From Thermoprotei archaeon (GTDB lineage: Archaea > Thermoproteota > Thermoprotei_A > Sulfolobales > Fervidicoccaceae), in NCBI GenBank assembly GCA_022759165.1, contig JAEMPT010000061.1, positions 1 through 5,779 of the forward strand: a DNA stretch of 5,779 nt. The letters are read 5' to 3'. Numbering within the stretch: position 1 is the first letter of the stretch; every line of letters starts with the position of its first letter. Below, one piece after another: positions 5,251-5,779 of this stretch. The translations under genes were made by a program, and so were the position numbers. The notes beneath the pieces are model-generated. The model saw only the letters and a program-made list of their open reading frames with translations, ran no database searches and was not told the origin of the DNA.

Positions 5251-5724
5251 TCAAGATTTAAATAGAAAGTCTCTCACCTTTCGGTACAAGTCGCTCAACC
5301 TCTCTGCCTCCTTTAGGAGGCGACCCGCACCCAACAACATTGCACAATCTTCAGGTAACTCAAAAGCTAGCACAAGGAACCCCTCGCTGTCACGCATCAC
5401 TTTTACTCCATATAAAGAGAAGTTGTAATCCAGAATATCTCCCTCAGCCCCTTCTACCGGATCATCTGTAAGCAAGGATAGGCGAATGAACCCCTCTAGA
5501 TCCCTTTCAACCACATAGGCCATTTGAATGGAACCGCTAAGGCATTTTGCTAATAGAACATCGTTTTTTATAGTAGCGAGACAACCCTTGGCTCTGAAAG
5601 CTGACTCAACAGCGACAAGGAACTGCCTATAACTCATGTACTCCACTGTTGTATAATTCACCTGAACAACATAAAGATTTTTCCATATATTCGATTTTGA
5701 AAGAGGATACTCTGTTCCATACAT
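5251..5724 (-). CDS. Uncharacterised 157-residue archaeal protein
   Basis: I do not recognise this protein. The sequence suggests a small soluble alpha/beta fold. There are N-terminal strands (LYVVQVNYTTVEY, 17-29) and a helix SYRQFLVAVESAFRAKG (31-47). Strands follow at about 49-61 (LATIKNDVLLAKC), 64-72 (SIQMAYVVE), 79-85, 97-110 (ILDYNFSLYGVKVM) and 115-122 (GFLVLAFE). The C-terminus is a long charged helix LLKEAERLSDLYRKVRDFLF (136-155). Three cysteines (C48, C61, C127) are not arranged as a metal site. There is no signal peptide or membrane segment. ATG at 5724 is called because a TATA box predicts a transcript beginning three or four bases before it. An internal ATG at 5637 would remove the first 29 residues and has only a badly spaced GGAG. 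It is the first gene in the window and is separated from the synthetase by an apparent terminator and promoter. Confidence 0.8.
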   Translation of the reverse strand: MYGTEYPLSKSNIWKNLYVVQVNYTTVEYMSYRQFLVAVESAFRAKGCLATIKNDVLLAKCLSGSIQMAYVVERDLEGFIRLSLLTDDPVEGAEGDILDYNFSLYGVKVMRDSEGFLVLAFELPEDCAMLLGAGRLLKEAERLSDLYRKVRDFLFKS

Positions 5725-5749
5725 GAAGCGCTATGATCTCATGACAACC

Positions 5750-5757
5750 ATTTATAA
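5750..5757 (-). promoter_or_regulatory. TATA box giving a near-leaderless transcript for the 157-residue protein gene
   Basis: The minus strand reads TTATAAAT, centred near 5753-5754. An archaeal start about 26 bases downstream falls at 5727-5728, only three or four bases before the ATG at 5724. No SD precedes that ATG, consistent with leaderless initiation, which is common for first genes of archaeal transcripts. Confidence 0.55.
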
Positions 5758-5779
5758 CTGAAAACCTCGCCGTTCACGG

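Noticed and set aside
1..5779. tRNA or rRNA genes, C/D-box RNAs, CRISPR repeats, insertion sequences or attachment sites
   Set aside because: By eye on both strands I found no cloverleaf sequence, no spaced repeats, no paired C/D boxes in the gaps and no transposase motifs. The gaps are all under 180 bases.

Overview
The window is a compact, entirely minus-strand block of chromosomal genes from an archaeon. Two genes are typically archaeal: a 570-residue glycyl-tRNA synthetase of the archaeal/eukaryotic type and a tRNA-splicing endonuclease. Start sites are preceded by Shine-Dalgarno (SD) sequences of the GGTG/GAGG type, and several genes have TATA-like boxes about 25 bases before their expected transcript starts. 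The small proteins, especially the cysteine-rich one and the 114-residue beta-rich one, resemble families I associate with Crenarchaeota and related TACK archaea. Heavy use of AGG/AGA arginine and ATA isoleucine codons fits a thermophile. The species cannot be named from this sequence alone.

Layout in transcription order, from high to low coordinates: (1) 5724-5251, an unrecognised 157-residue protein with a TATA box that predicts an almost leaderless mRNA. (2) 5166-3454, glycyl-tRNA synthetase, with its own promoter and SD. (3) 3365-3021, a small protein with a charged N-terminal tail and a beta-rich C-terminal domain, behind an intergenic stretch holding two inverted repeats. (4) 2962-2603, a small, highly charged helical protein. 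(5) A 175-base gap with a good BRE/TATA motif and a possible 22-codon leaderless micro-ORF. (6) 2427-1762, a helical PhoU/DUF47-like protein. (7) 1796-1218, the catalytic subunit of tRNA-splicing endonuclease, overlapping gene 6 by 35 bases. (8) 1173-739, a protein with eight cysteines. (9) 612-1, the first 204 residues of a ThiF/MoeB/HesA-type E1-like adenylating enzyme, cut by the window edge.

Genes 6 to 8 are probably one transcription unit, judging by the overlap and the 44-base spacing. Genes 3 and 4 are probably another. The clear functional theme is translation and tRNA biology (glycyl-tRNA charging, tRNA intron removal). The E1-like enzyme would fit sulfur transfer for cofactor or tRNA thiolation, or small-modifier activation, but the window does not show which. 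I see no mobile elements, CRISPR arrays, tRNA or rRNA genes, and no gene-free stretch longer than 300 bases. This is an ordinary housekeeping region. Its most interesting parts are the small uncharacterised proteins, one intergenic palindrome, the micro-ORF and an apparent loss of the conjugating cysteine in the E1-like enzyme.
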